A stretch of DNA of 59,576 nucleotides from an uncultured Bacilli bacterium (GTDB lineage: Bacteria; Bacillota_I; Bacilli_A; RF39; UBA660). Under the pieces are notes generated by a model. That model made no database searches. It was not told where the DNA came from and saw nothing but the letters and a program-made list of their open reading frames with translations. The position numbers and the translations under genes are program-made. The stretch lies in NCBI GenBank assembly GCA_934086815.1, contig CAKOIM010000005.1, forward strand, positions 1 through 59,576, read 5' to 3'. This document shows positions 1-10,500 of the stretch, in pieces (positions within the stretch are counted from its first letter, which is position 1; every line of letters begins with the position of its first letter).

Positions 1-1
1 A

Positions 2-76
2 AAAATCTATATTGGTAAACTGAATAAAGAAACAAATACAAGAGAAATTAAGATAATATGGAATCTTGATTTATAA
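2..76 (+). CDS. C-terminal end of an unidentified protein (cut by window edge)
   Basis: An open frame enters from the left edge and stops at TAA 74-76, giving about 24 residues that end in IIWNLDL. The alternation of charged and hydrophobic residues would suit a beta-strand tail, but this is too short to identify. It lies directly upstream of the broken amidase on the same strand. Confidence 0.4.
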   Translation, partial: KIYIGKLNKETNTREIKIIWNLDL

Positions 77-101
77 AATATAACCTATAAAAATAGTAAA
101 G

Positions 102-363
102 ATGATAGTTTTTGGGGAAAACCGATACTTGCCATGGCGGTGATGACCCAGGTACTATTGCAAATGGAATAACAGAGAAAGATTATACTTTAAAGATTAC
201 AAATTATATTCATAATAGATTAGATGAACTTGGTATACCTAATAAATTATCTAGGGATAGTGATATAACTTTAGATGCAAATAATAGGCCTCAAAAAATA
301 CAAAGTTTATATGGGAATGACAGTGATGTAATTGTTGTTTCTAATCACATTAATGCAGGCGGT
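102..363 (+). pseudogene. N-acetylmuramoyl-L-alanine amidase, N-terminal fragment (Amidase_3), cut by a mobile element
   Basis: The frame encodes the first half of an Amidase_3 zinc amidase, which cleaves the lactyl-Ala bond of peptidoglycan. It has CHGGDDPG (first zinc His), then TEKDY (probable Glu ligand) about 15 residues on, and SNHINAGG (third ligand region) at the end. The rest, starting at the next residues GDGAE, is found at 15465 onward, so this is one gene split by a 15.1 kb insertion. The frame runs 12 bases past the junction into the element and stops at 373-375. The 5' end also looks damaged: ATG 102 reads MIVFGEN and needs loss of one G in the GGGG run at 114-117 to enter the amidase frame. 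Otherwise a TTG at 112 without a good ribosome site would have to serve. The usual G in GHGG is Cys here. The fragment is probably inactive. Confidence 0.8.
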
Positions 364-366
364 CAG
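361..366 (+). other. Left attachment junction of the integrative element (attL)
   Basis: Amidase codons run up to GGT 361-363. From 364 the sequence no longer encodes amidase. The right junction carries GGT at 15462-15464, directly followed by the next amidase codons (G-D-G-A-E). Splicing 363 to 15465 gives N-A-G-G-G-D-G-A-E in frame. The shared core visible is only GGT, which fits large serine recombinases that use a 2-bp crossover. The exact crossover base is inferred. Confidence 0.7.
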
Positions 367-437
367 GACGCGTAATATGTGGTTAATTCTAGGTATAGTG
401 TATAACTTTAATAAGCTTCTTATTTTACTGGATATGA

Positions 438-446
438 TGGTATAAT
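438..446 (+). promoter_or_regulatory. Extended -10 promoter at the left end of the element
   Basis: TG-N-TATAAT lies at 438-446, about 40 bases upstream of the phosphoesterase start. No good -35 box is visible, as is usual for extended -10 promoters. Inferred only. Confidence 0.45.
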
Positions 447-484
447 AGATATATAAAATCGCTTTAAAGATGAGAGGTGAAAAG

Positions 485-1396
485 ATGTTATATATAACTG
501 GTGATACTCATGGAGATTTTCATAGATTTGGTCATTTAGGATTAAATGAAGATGATATTATGATTATCTTAGGGGATGTGGGTATTAATTATTACTTAGA
601 TGAATATGATAAAAAATTAAAGGAAAGATTAAAAAGATATAATTTTAAATTTTTCTGTATTCAAGGTAATCATGAGAAAAGACCAGAAAATATTTCAAGT
701 TACCACGAAGTGGAAATGTTTGGCGGTAAAGTATTTGTAGAAGATGGATATCCTAATTTAATATTTGCTAAAAATGGTGAACTTTATAATATTAATGGCA
801 AAAGTATTTTAGTAATAGGTGGAGCTTATTCTATTGATAAAGATTATAGAATAAGTAAGGGATATCCGTGGTTTAAAGATGAACAATTAACTGAGCAAGA
901 AAGATTAGAGATATTAGACAAGTATTCAGGAGAACATGTTGATATAATTTTATCTCATACTTGTCCATTAAGATATGAACCTAAAGAAAGTTTTAAATTA
1001 AGTTTACCACAAATTGCAGTAGATAAATCTATGGAGTATTTTCTTAATGAAGTAGAGCAAAGCGTAGATTATGATAAATGGTATTGTGGACATTATCACT
1101 TAGAAAAAACTGTTGATAAGTTAGAGTTTATGTTTGGAAGAATTAAAAGTGTAGATACTGGAGAATTTATTCCTAAATATGATTTTCATAATGGTTATGA
1201 AATAGTTAGAGATGCATGTAGTCAAAAGGATTATAAATATTGTCCTGAATGTAAAGAAGATAATATAGTTATAGAAAAAGGCGAAGGACACAATATTAAT
1301 GGTTTAGATTTTATTGCAATCGTTTGTAATGACTGTAAAAAGATTTATGGATTTAATGATGTTAATTATAAACCAAATTGTCCTAAAGAACTGTAA
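485..1396 (+). CDS. Calcineurin-like metallophosphoesterase with C-terminal zinc-ribbon-like tail
   Basis: The protein has the metallophosphoesterase motif series: GDTHGD near residue 7 (D-x-H), GDVG near residue 32, GNHEK (GNHE) near residue 61, a late SHTC and GHYH near 203. These residues bind the two metal ions of calcineurin-type phosphatases and nucleases. The C-terminus adds two Cys pairs (CPEC and CNDC), which may form a zinc ribbon. The start at ATG 485 is preferred over ATG 470 because GAGGTG at 474-479 precedes it at proper spacing and the core strand begins MLYITGD. It is the first gene of the element. The substrate is unknown; related small phosphoesterases are common cargo on Bacillota mobile elements. 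Confidence 0.8.
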   Translation: MLYITGDTHGDFHRFGHLGLNEDDIMIILGDVGINYYLDEYDKKLKERLKRYNFKFFCIQGNHEKRPENISSYHEVEMFGGKVFVEDGYPNLIFAKNGELYNINGKSILVIGGAYSIDKDYRISKGYPWFKDEQLTEQERLEILDKYSGEHVDIILSHTCPLRYEPKESFKLSLPQIAVDKSMEYFLNEVEQSVDYDKWYCGHYHLEKTVDKLEFMFGRIKSVDTGEFIPKYDFHNGYEIVRDACSQKDYKYCPECKEDNIVIEKGEGHNINGLDFIAIVCNDCKKIYGFNDVNYKPNCPKEL

Positions 1397-1399
1397 GAA

Positions 1400-1506
1400 A
1401 ATTAAATGGCTATTGGACACCTGAGTGCATGAATAAAGTTACAGGAAATTTTTCTATAAAAAATAATAATGGCATTAATATAATTAAAAATAAAATTAGT
1501 ATTTAA
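1400..1506 (+). pseudogene. Possible small ORF remnant
   Basis: An open stretch reads NGYWTPECMNKVTGNF and continues to a TAA at 1504-1506, but it has no start codon or ribosome site. It may be the eroded end of a gene lost between the phosphoesterase and the replication remnant. Weak call. Confidence 0.2.
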
Positions 1507-1515
1507 AGTTTTGTT

Positions 1516-1547
1516 AGAGTCTATTAAATGTAGGCTCTTTTTATTTT
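1516..1547 (+). terminator. Rho-independent terminator
   Basis: AGAGTCT (1516-1522) pairs with AGGCTCT (1532-1538) with one G-U, followed by a T-rich run. It ends the phosphoesterase transcript and separates it from the replication remnant. Confidence 0.6.
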
Positions 1548-1568
1548 GAAAAGAAAGGATATGAGAAT

Positions 1569-1865
1569 ATGAGAATACAAGCAAATAGAGAAGAAGGATA
1601 TATAGTTATGGGAAATTATCATTTGAAAGATAGAAGATTAAGTTTAAAAGCAAAGGGGCTATTATCCTTAATGTTATCATTACCAAATAATTGGGATTAT
1701 TCTATATTAGGATTATCCTGTATTTGTATTGAAAGTAGAGATACTATACGAAAAATATTGAATGAATTAAAAGTTAATAAGTATTTAAAAATTATAGAAA
1801 CTAGGAATGAAAATGGTAGATATAAATATGAGTATATTATTTATGAAAAACCATATGACATTTAA
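1569..1865 (+). CDS. Winged-helix replication-initiator-like protein, truncated
   Basis: 98 residues containing GNYHLKDRRLSLKAKGLLS and a following helix-turn-helix. This is the N-terminal domain found in many phage and plasmid replisome organisers of Bacillota, which are usually 200 or more residues. After the TAA at 1863-1865 the same frame continues with GFPYP-type residues that resemble the low-complexity linker following this domain, so a nonsense mutation probably truncated the gene. An AAAGGA ribosome site precedes ATG 1569. It could still act as a small DNA-binding regulator. Confidence 0.55.
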   Translation: MRIQANREEGYIVMGNYHLKDRRLSLKAKGLLSLMLSLPNNWDYSILGLSCICIESRDTIRKILNELKVNKYLKIIETRNENGRYKYEYIIYEKPYDI

Positions 1866-2048
1866 TCCAGAATACCATTACGGGTATGTGGATTTCCGTA
1901 TCCGGTTTTTAATGCATAATAAATTATTTATAATTAAGTATAGAAACAAATAGATAAAGACGATAAAATCATATAGACATGATATAATATAATTAAATGT
2001 TTTTAATTATTACAAGAATAGCTATGCTAAAATTTTGAGGTGTTGTGT

Positions 2049-3074
2049 GTGAATGATTTAATTATTTTAGAAGATGATGATTTAGATAATATATTTGATT
2101 TAGTTAATGATTTTCAAATTATTTTTCATCCTTATTATGCTATGGAAGGAAAATTTACTCATTACAAAGAATATTTAATGAATAAGAAAGAAAAAATTAT
2201 TGTATTAGATAGAAATATAACTTCAATGTTATATGATTATTTTAAAGATGGTGAATTAAAAGAAGAAAATAATATGATAATGTTACTATCATTTTTGATG
2301 TTTTGCAATTGTAATAGATTGCAATATAATATTGGATTGGCAATGAATGAATATGGAGATTTAACAGAAAATTCAGAAGTTATTAGACAATTAAATACTT
2401 TGTTGACCTATCTATCTGAAATTCCAAGTTTAGTTTTTTTAAATCGTTTAAAAAATGGAAACTTTAAATTGCCGAAATTTGATATACCAGTAAAGTTTCA
2501 ACGTCATGCAAATTATAATAATAAAAGTATTACATATTTACTTAGTTATTGTTCGGTTTTAAAAATTGCCGAAATTTTTCTAACTAAATTATCTACGAAA
2601 AACAAAATTTTAAGGTATCTTGATTGGTATTATGATAGTTTAAAGATATCGATGTATGATATTACCTATGCAATCTTATTATTCACTAATTATTCGACTA
2701 TTAAGGCACCAAAAAATATTAAAAGTAAAAAATTTGAAAAAATTATTAGAGGGTGTAAAAATCAGGCTTGGGATATTTCTTATTTGTCATCAATCAATAA
2801 TTTACAATATCATTTTTCAGATAAAGAAATTTTCTTTGCAACAAATGATAAAAATTTGAAATTAATATTTATGGGATGTCACTATTTTGATAATTCATGG
2901 GCCGGATTAATTTTTGATAGAATTACTAATAAAAAAGATAGAAATGATATATTTAATCTTATTGAAAAAAAGATGTTAAATCGAACTAATGTTGATTTTA
3001 ATGAGGAGTATTTAATGAATTTGTCTCATTCTTTAGAGGAAAAATTAAAAAAAGCAATAATTGATACTAATTAA
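2049..3074 (+). CDS. Unknown protein next to the Type III restriction system
   Basis: About 341 residues, mostly helical, with no signal peptide or clear membrane segment. The N-terminal ~60 residues alternate hydrophobic and acidic stretches and include IIVLDRNIT, faintly like a PIN or other nuclease-like Rossmann core, but a metal-binding acidic set is not clear. GTG 2049 is preferred because GAGG at 2037-2040 sits 8 bases upstream. It lies ~130 bp before mod on the same strand, within the defence cargo. I do not recognise the family. A defence accessory or toxin role is only a guess from position. Confidence 0.5.
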   Translation: MNDLIILEDDDLDNIFDLVNDFQIIFHPYYAMEGKFTHYKEYLMNKKEKIIVLDRNITSMLYDYFKDGELKEENNMIMLLSFLMFCNCNRLQYNIGLAMNEYGDLTENSEVIRQLNTLLTYLSEIPSLVFLNRLKNGNFKLPKFDIPVKFQRHANYNNKSITYLLSYCSVLKIAEIFLTKLSTKNKILRYLDWYYDSLKISMYDITYAILLFTNYSTIKAPKNIKSKKFEKIIRGCKNQAWDISYLSSINNLQYHFSDKEIFFATNDKNLKLIFMGCHYFDNSWAGLIFDRITNKKDRNDIFNLIEKKMLNRTNVDFNEEYLMNLSHSLEEKLKKAIIDTN

Positions 3075-3205
3075 TCTTAAAAAAGTCGATTTTTGTTAGT
3101 TTTTATAGTATAATTAATATTAGCAATTATCTAAAAAATTGTACTTTGAGAAAAATTTAATTAGATAGAATTATGTATTTTAAGTTTAGAAGTGTGGTGA
3201 ATATT

Positions 3206-4789
3206 ATGGTAAGTAAATTAGAATTAACGTGGGTTGATAAATATAAAAAAGAAAAAATAGAACCAAGAATTCTTGTTGAAGATAAGGAAAAGAATTATGG
3301 TGACCAAAATACTAAAAATATGCTGATTCATGGAGATAATCTTTTAGCATTAAAAGCATTGGAAAAAAATTTTACTGGTAAAATTAATTGTATATGCATA
3401 GACCCTCCATATAACACAGGTTCAGCTTTTGAACATTATGATGATAATATTGAGCATAGTATATGGTTAAATTTAATGAATGAAAGGTTAAAAATATTCG
3501 AAAGATTACTTTCTGATGATGGAACAATATGGATTATTTTAGATGATAGTGAAATTCATTATATGAAAGTATTATGTGATGAGATTTTAGGAAGAAAAAA
3601 TTTTATTTCGGATGTAATTTGGAATTCTAGAAAATCAGTATCAAATGATGCCATTATTTCACTAAATACAAATCATATTCTTGTATATTGTAAAAACATT
3701 GACTTAATTAGACAAAAATCAAAAAATAGTGAATTATTCAAAGGACCAATAGATACTAGCAAATTTGGTAATCCTGATAATGACCCTAGAGGTTTATGGG
3801 TTGCGGATCCGTTCGATGCTCCAAATATTAGACCTAATTTAACATATGAAATTAAAAATCCTAATACTGGTAAAATTTATTTACCACCAAAAGGAAGGTG
3901 TTGGCGAACAACAAAAGAAAAATATCTTGAAGCTCTAAACGACAATAGGATTATTTTTGGAAAAAATGGAAAAAGTAAACCACAAATGAAGAGATTTTTA
4001 TCTGATAGTGAAGCTAAAGGAACAGTTTTAACAAATTTATGGAACGATCTAGACACAAATACAAATGCAACTAAGCATTCTCAAAAATTGTTTGAAGGAA
4101 AGTCATTTACAAACCCTAAACCAGAGGATTTAATTTCAAGAATAATTAACTTATCTACTAAACCTGGTGATATAGTTTTAGATTCATTCTTAGGAAGCGG
4201 TACAACCGCTGCAGTTGCACATAAGATGAATAGAATATGGATTGGAGTAGAAATGGGAGATCAGTGTTATGATTTTTGCAAAGTTAGAATTGATAAGGTA
4301 ATAAATAATGAAGATGATGGTGGAATAACAACAAATGTTGGTTGGAAAGGTGGAGGGGGTTACAAATTTTATGAACTTGCACCAACTTTAATAAGTGAAG
4401 ACACTTTTGGTGAACCAGTTATCAATAAATATTATAATTATGAAATGCTTTCAAGAGCAGTTGCACTTCATGAAGGATTTGAATACAATCCTGATAAAGA
4501 AATTTTTTGGAAACAATCAATAGGAAATGAAAATAGTTATTTATACGTAACAACTCAATTTTTAAATTCAATAACACTAGATAAAATAAAAGAGACTATG
4601 CTTTCTGAAGAGTATCTTGTTATTGCCTGTACAGCCTATGATGAAGCATTACTAAATAAATATAAAAATATAATGATAAAAAAAATACCAGAGATGTTAT
4701 TAAATAAATGTAAATTTAATGTGAATAATTATAATTTGAATGTCATAAATGATATTTCTAGTAATATGGAGGATGAATCCTATGAATGA
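3206..4789 (+). CDS. mod: Type III restriction-modification system, modification subunit (adenine-N6 methyltransferase)
   Basis: The protein methylates adenine in an asymmetric target and supplies specificity to the Mod-Res complex. DPPYNTG (motif IV, catalytic) is at residues ~66-72 and FLGSGTT (motif I, SAM binding) at ~327-333. This DPPY-before-FxGxG order defines the beta class used by Type III Mod proteins. The stretch between them, about residues 100-300, should hold the target-recognition domain. ATG 3206 is chosen because the family begins close to KLELTW; ATG 3173 would add a non-conserved tail. Length ~527 is normal. It ends in TGA 4787-4789, overlapping the ATG of res at 4782, so the two are translationally coupled. 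Confidence 0.92.
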   Translation: MVSKLELTWVDKYKKEKIEPRILVEDKEKNYGDQNTKNMLIHGDNLLALKALEKNFTGKINCICIDPPYNTGSAFEHYDDNIEHSIWLNLMNERLKIFERLLSDDGTIWIILDDSEIHYMKVLCDEILGRKNFISDVIWNSRKSVSNDAIISLNTNHILVYCKNIDLIRQKSKNSELFKGPIDTSKFGNPDNDPRGLWVADPFDAPNIRPNLTYEIKNPNTGKIYLPPKGRCWRTTKEKYLEALNDNRIIFGKNGKSKPQMKRFLSDSEAKGTVLTNLWNDLDTNTNATKHSQKLFEGKSFTNPKPEDLISRIINLSTKPGDIVLDSFLGSGTTAAVAHKMNRIWIGVEMGDQCYDFCKVRIDKVINNEDDGGITTNVGWKGGGGYKFYELAPTLISEDTFGEPVINKYYNYEMLSRAVALHEGFEYNPDKEIFWKQSIGNENSYLYVTTQFLNSITLDKIKETMLSEEYLVIACTAYDEALLNKYKNIMIKKIPEMLLNKCKFNVNNYNLNVINDISSNMEDESYE

Positions 4790-7436
4790 TGTAAATAATA
4801 TGAAATATTCAATCGATTATATATCTGGAATAATGTCATTAAGAAATCCACAGGAAAAATCACTACAAATATTAGATGATATATTAAAAAGTACAAATTT
4901 AATGATTGAATATAATCAAGATAATGAAAATAATATAAAAGTAATTAATTCAAAATATCCAATATTTACTGAATTTGAAAGAGCTTTTCCATCATTAACA
5001 TTTGCATTAGCAACAGGTGTTGGTAAAACTAGACTTATGGGAGCATTCATAACATATCTTTATACAAACTATAATATTAAAAATTTTTTAGTAATTGCTC
5101 CATCTACAACTATATATGAAAAATTAAAAAGAGACCTAGGAAATCCAGATAATTCTAAATATGTGTTTAAAGGAATTGGATGTTTTAATAATCCTCCAAG
5201 AGTAGTCGCTGATGATGATTTTAATAGAATGATAAATTTATTTGATTCTGAAGTAACAATTTATGTTTATAATATAAGTAAATTTGATAAAGAAAATACA
5301 AAAATGAAAGCATTCAGTGAAGTAAGAGGAATGTCTTTTTATGATGAATTAGCGGAAATGAAAGATTTAGTCATTATTATGGATGAATCACATCATTATA
5401 GAGCAGATAGAGGAATGGAAACTATAAACAATCTGAAACCAATTTTAGGCTTAGAATTGACTGCCACACCTTTAGTAAATGTAAAAGGTAAGCAAATTCC
5501 ATTTAAAAATGTTGTGTACGAATATCCATTATCTGAAGCAATAAAAGACGGATATACAAGAGTTCCTTTTGCAGTTACTAGAACGGATATTAATTTTTAT
5601 AATTTTGGTGATGATGAGATAGATAAATTGATGTTAAATGATGGAATTTTATGTCATAAACGCATTAAGGAAAAATTATTTTATTATTCTAAAAGTATGA
5701 AAAAGGATTTAATAAAACCATTTATGTTAGTTATATGTAAAGACACTGAACATGCTTCAAAAATAGAAAAGTATATAAAATCTGATGACTTTCAGAATGG
5801 ACATTATAAATTTAAAACAATAACAATAAATTCAAAAATGTCAAGCGTTGAAACTGAAGTTAATACAAAGCTTCTTTTGGATGTTGAAAAAGTTGATAAT
5901 CCAATTGAAATAGTAATTCATGTTAATATGTTAAAAGAAGGATGGGATGTAAATAATCTTTATACAATTGTGCCTTTAAGGACAGCAAGTTCAAAAATAT
6001 TAAGGGAGCAAATGGTAGGAAGAGGACTACGATTACCTTATGGTGAAAGAACTGGTGATAAGGATATTGACTCTGTTATGCTTACAGCACATGATAAATT
6101 TAAGGAAATTATAGAAGAAGCCCAAAAAGGCGATTCGATTTTTAACAAAGGTAATATTATAAAAGCTGAAGAACTAGAAAAGGAAAAAATAATTTTTACG
6201 CGCTTATCTCTGGAATACCCCTCAGATGATGAATTGTGTGATAAACTTGTTGTATGTGAGGAAAGCGAAAAATATGGTTTTGCAAATAGAATAAATGATT
6301 TATTAGTAAAGAATGTTGAAAATTACACTTTAAGTTCTAACAATAATTTTACGGATGAAGGAAAAATTAAAATAAAAGATGCTATAGAATATGAAATAAA
6401 AAAAGATAAGGATTATGGTAAAATTTATGATGAAAATAAAAATCCGATTGAAAATTGGATAAAAGAAAATATTATTAAGACACACGATCAAATTCTTAAT
6501 AAATTTATTTTAATACCAAAGATTAAGGTAGAAAGAGAAGAAGGCGAATACTACTTTGAAGAATTTGATTTGGACTTAACAAAATTTAATCAGCATCCTA
6601 TAGAAAATGAATTAATATTAAGAAATTTATTAGATTCTTCAGATGAAGAAAAAATAGATAAAGGTTATATTACTTTTGATATATTAAATCCTAAAAAGTC
6701 AATTGTGGACGAGTTACGAAAAAAAGCAGAAGTTGATTACGAAAAAAATTCAGAACTATTATTTAAATTAATAAGTCAATTGACAAATTATTATGAACAA
6801 AAATATGGCTTAGATGGTACGAAAAACATAGTTATGATGTATAAAAATGAAATAACATCAGAAATTTATTCTCAAATGTTAAGACATTTTATTAGAAATG
6901 AAGGATTGATAAAGGAAGAAGTTTTTAGTAATAGCAATATAAATTTTCAATCAAATTACAGTTATAGTAAAGTAAAGAATATTTTTGATTCGTATGATTC
7001 TAAAAATGATGGAAAAATAACTTCAATATTATTTGATGGAATAAAGAGAGGTGTATTTAGTTCAGCAAAATTTGACAGTGAACCAGAACTTATACTTGCC
7101 AGACAGCTTGAAAGAGAAGATAATTTTGTGCGTACGTGGTTAAGACCTAGTCCAAATGAGTTTAATATTACATATAATGACGGAAAACGTTATGAACCAG
7201 ATTTTGTAGTAGAAACAAAATTTATTGTATATTTAGTTGAAGTAAAAGCCGATAATAGATTAGATGATGTTGATGTTTTAGCAAAACAGGAAAGAGCACT
7301 TTCATATTGTCAATTAGTATCAAAATGGGCAGATTCAACAGGTAATAAACATTGGGAATATGTTTTGATACCTTCAAGTAAGATACAAACTAATTCAACT
7401 TTTAAATATTTAACTGAACAATACAAAGTTGATTAG
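4782..7436 (+). CDS. res: Type III restriction endonuclease subunit (SF2 helicase plus nuclease)
   Basis: 884 residues. Helicase part: ATGVGKT (Walker A, ~77-83), MDESHHY (motif II, ~200), a motif III-like LTATP soon after, and VGRGLRLP (motif VI, ~410). C-terminal nuclease part: PDFVVE followed by LVEVKAD, the PD-ExK triad near residues 804-819. With Mod it translocates or switches on DNA and cuts when two unmethylated sites face each other. GGAGGA at 4768-4773 precedes ATG 4782. Both active sites are intact, so the system is probably functional. Confidence 0.92.
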   Translation: MNDVNNMKYSIDYISGIMSLRNPQEKSLQILDDILKSTNLMIEYNQDNENNIKVINSKYPIFTEFERAFPSLTFALATGVGKTRLMGAFITYLYTNYNIKNFLVIAPSTTIYEKLKRDLGNPDNSKYVFKGIGCFNNPPRVVADDDFNRMINLFDSEVTIYVYNISKFDKENTKMKAFSEVRGMSFYDELAEMKDLVIIMDESHHYRADRGMETINNLKPILGLELTATPLVNVKGKQIPFKNVVYEYPLSEAIKDGYTRVPFAVTRTDINFYNFGDDEIDKLMLNDGILCHKRIKEKLFYYSKSMKKDLIKPFMLVICKDTEHASKIEKYIKSDDFQNGHYKFKTITINSKMSSVETEVNTKLLLDVEKVDNPIEIVIHVNMLKEGWDVNNLYTIVPLRTASSKILREQMVGRGLRLPYGERTGDKDIDSVMLTAHDKFKEIIEEAQKGDSIFNKGNIIKAEELEKEKIIFTRLSLEYPSDDELCDKLVVCEESEKYGFANRINDLLVKNVENYTLSSNNNFTDEGKIKIKDAIEYEIKKDKDYGKIYDENKNPIENWIKENIIKTHDQILNKFILIPKIKVEREEGEYYFEEFDLDLTKFNQHPIENELILRNLLDSSDEEKIDKGYITFDILNPKKSIVDELRKKAEVDYEKNSELLFKLISQLTNYYEQKYGLDGTKNIVMMYKNEITSEIYSQMLRHFIRNEGLIKEEVFSNSNINFQSNYSYSKVKNIFDSYDSKNDGKITSILFDGIKRGVFSSAKFDSEPELILARQLEREDNFVRTWLRPSPNEFNITYNDGKRYEPDFVVETKFIVYLVEVKADNRLDDVDVLAKQERALSYCQLVSKWADSTGNKHWEYVLIPSSKIQTNSTFKYLTEQYKVD

Positions 7437-7578
7437 ATTTTTATAAAAAATGGTATAGATTTTATATTCGAGATATCCTTTGTAAAAAATGCTAACAAAA
7501 GTAAATACTAAATCTTTAGTGATAAATTAAAATAAAAAAATTTTCTATATTATTAAATAAATCGTTAGGGTGATCAGG

Positions 7579-10500
7579 ATGTATTCAAAAGAGAGAATGA
7601 ATTTTATTATAGATTATATGTCTGCATATGAACAAAAGATAAAATTAGCTAATAAAAATGGCTTATTTGATAATGCAAAAATGTTTGAATTATTTGCGCA
7701 GAATATTTGTGAACTATACTTTAATCAAAAATTTTATAATTTAAATGATAAGAGATGTAATTTTCCTTATTTTGATTTGATATCAGAAGATAAAAAAATA
7801 TATATTCAAGTAAGTACAACTCTTGATGTGGAAAATAAGATTAAAACTACCTTAGAAAATGTCAGAGATAGCAAAGATAATAAATATTCTGAAATTACAG
7901 AAGTCTATTTTTTTGTTTTACACAATGATAAAGTTACAAAAATTAAAAATTATACTGGAAAACAACAAATTGGTAATATTCCATTTGATAAAAGAAAGAA
8001 TTTAATAACTACTTTAGACATTGTAACGCGATCAGAAAATGATATTAAATTTCAAGAAGATATCTTTATGTTACTTAAACAGGAATTCGAAAATTACAAC
8101 GAAATTTCACTAAAATTTAGCGAAGCCTTAGATATTAGTAAAAATGTTGGTATAAAAAATATAGATGTAAAAATAAATGGCGAATATGAAATTGATAGAT
8201 CAGATTTTTTAAAAAGAATAAAAGATGATAATAATAAATTTATATCCATTCAAGGAATGGCTGGTAGCGGAAAGTCAGTTTTATGCAAAAAATACCTTGA
8301 TGATGAGGAATTGGTCTTATTTTCACGTGCTGAAAGATTTGTTGAAGAAACTCATCTAAATAGTATTTGGAATTTTGATATTAAAACTATTTTAGATTTT
8401 CTAAATGGTAAAAGAATTGTATTCTTTATAGATGCTTTAGAATTTATTGCTGATGCGTCAAAAACTAAACTAGAATTATTAGAATCATTATATTCCATAG
8501 TATCAAAATATGAGAATGCATATATAATAACTTCATGTAGATCAAATGATAATAATGCATTTATAAAACTTGAATCTAACTATATGATTAAATTGTATGA
8601 GATAGACGAAATTTCATCAAAAGAGTTAAATCTAATTAAAGAAAAATACCCAATTATAAACAAGTTAGCACAAAATAATAGCTATAACGATTTGCTTAAA
8701 ATACCTTTTTATATAAATATCATTATGTCATATAATATTAACCCAGATTGTATAGATGATATTAATAAACTTCGATATTATATTTGGGAAAATATAATTT
8801 GTTTGAAGTCTAAAACTAAAAAATATAATATTAAAATATCTAATGTTAGAAAGGCAATAGAAAAAATAGTTTTTGACAGAGCAAAAAAATTTGTTTTAGG
8901 AATCAGTGAGAAAGATATTGATTCTAATATTATTTCTGCTTTAATTTCAGAAGAAATAGTTATACGCAATAAAGAGGGCATTCGTTTAAAATATGATATA
9001 TTTGAAGACATATGTTTTGAACAATTTTTTGATGAACAGTTTATCTCTTGTAAAGGGAAATATGATAATTTTTATAAAAAAATAGAAAAAATGGGTAGAT
9101 GTGTCTATAGAAGATATCAAATATGGATTTCTAATAAATTATTTACTAAAGAAAATCAGGATAAATTTATAAATAATTTGGTATTTTCTAATTGCGTATC
9201 TAATGAGTGGAAAAAGCAAACTGAAATTGGAATATTAAAATCAAATTATAATAACAATTTCTTTGAAAAAAATATATTTAATATTTTAGATAATAATTTA
9301 TTAGATGAATTTATAGATATTTGTAATATTTATTGCTTCGATTTGAAATTAGTTGATTTTAATAATGAATTTCCAAAAGTTATATTGATTCCAACTGGTG
9401 GAAGTCGTAAAAATATAATAAAAATAATTGCTCAAGAAAAGTTATATTTAAAAAATACTATTAATGAGTCTAAAGTTGCAAAACTTTGTTTAGACTATAC
9501 AAATCAAAACAATAACAGGTTAAAAGAAATTGATATACTTGTTTGTTCAATCTTAGAATTTTTTGTTGATGAAGCTTTCCAAAAAGTCGATAAAGAGTGG
9601 TTCAATGTCATTGAATATATTGATAAATATCTTGTTGTACTTTTCAAACTTTCAGAAACTTGTTCTGAATGGTTAAAAAATTTTTTCACTAAATTATTAG
9701 ATGGTTATAACAGCAAAAGTAAAAAAAATCAGAGAATGTCGGAAGAAATATTACAATGGATTTCAGAAAATGCACACTATAATCTTGTTAAAGAATTGCC
9801 ACATGAAATGTGTTTCATTGCTAATACTCTGTGGATTAAAAAAAACTCAGATAATGAATTTTATTATCATAGTAATGTTGAGAATGATTATGGATTATGT
9901 GAAGATTATAAGTATTCATTTCAGACACCAAATAAAAATGTTTTGTTGCGGAATCTTTTTAGAGTAAAATTTTATATTGGATTAGATTGGGCAATTGATT
10001 TTATAAATAATTCTGTTGATGCTTATGCAGAAAACTCACCCGACAATGTTCTTAAAGTAAAAATAAAATTTGTTGATACAAATGAAATTAAGCAATATTA
10101 TGGAAATAATAATATGTGGCTGGCTGGTACAAGGGACGGATATGTTCCTGATTTATTAAGTGATATTGTATTTTATATTAAAGATTCTATAATGAATTTT
10201 ATTCAACAAAATTTATCTGATAAAGAAAATGTTGAAAAGATACTATTAAATATTAAAAATAAAATTTATTCAAAGTCAAATAATGTAATTTTATTGACAG
10301 TAATAGAGAATATAGGACTACATTTTCAAAATGAGTTTCCTGGATATGCCTTAGATTTAGTTACGAGTATTGATATTATAAATTGGGATACTCATAGATA
10401 TTCCTTATATTTAAATAATCCTCAATTACAAATGCTAGAAAAACAATTATTATTAAAAATTGGATTGCCAGAAATAAAATATAGATATGAATTAGATAAA

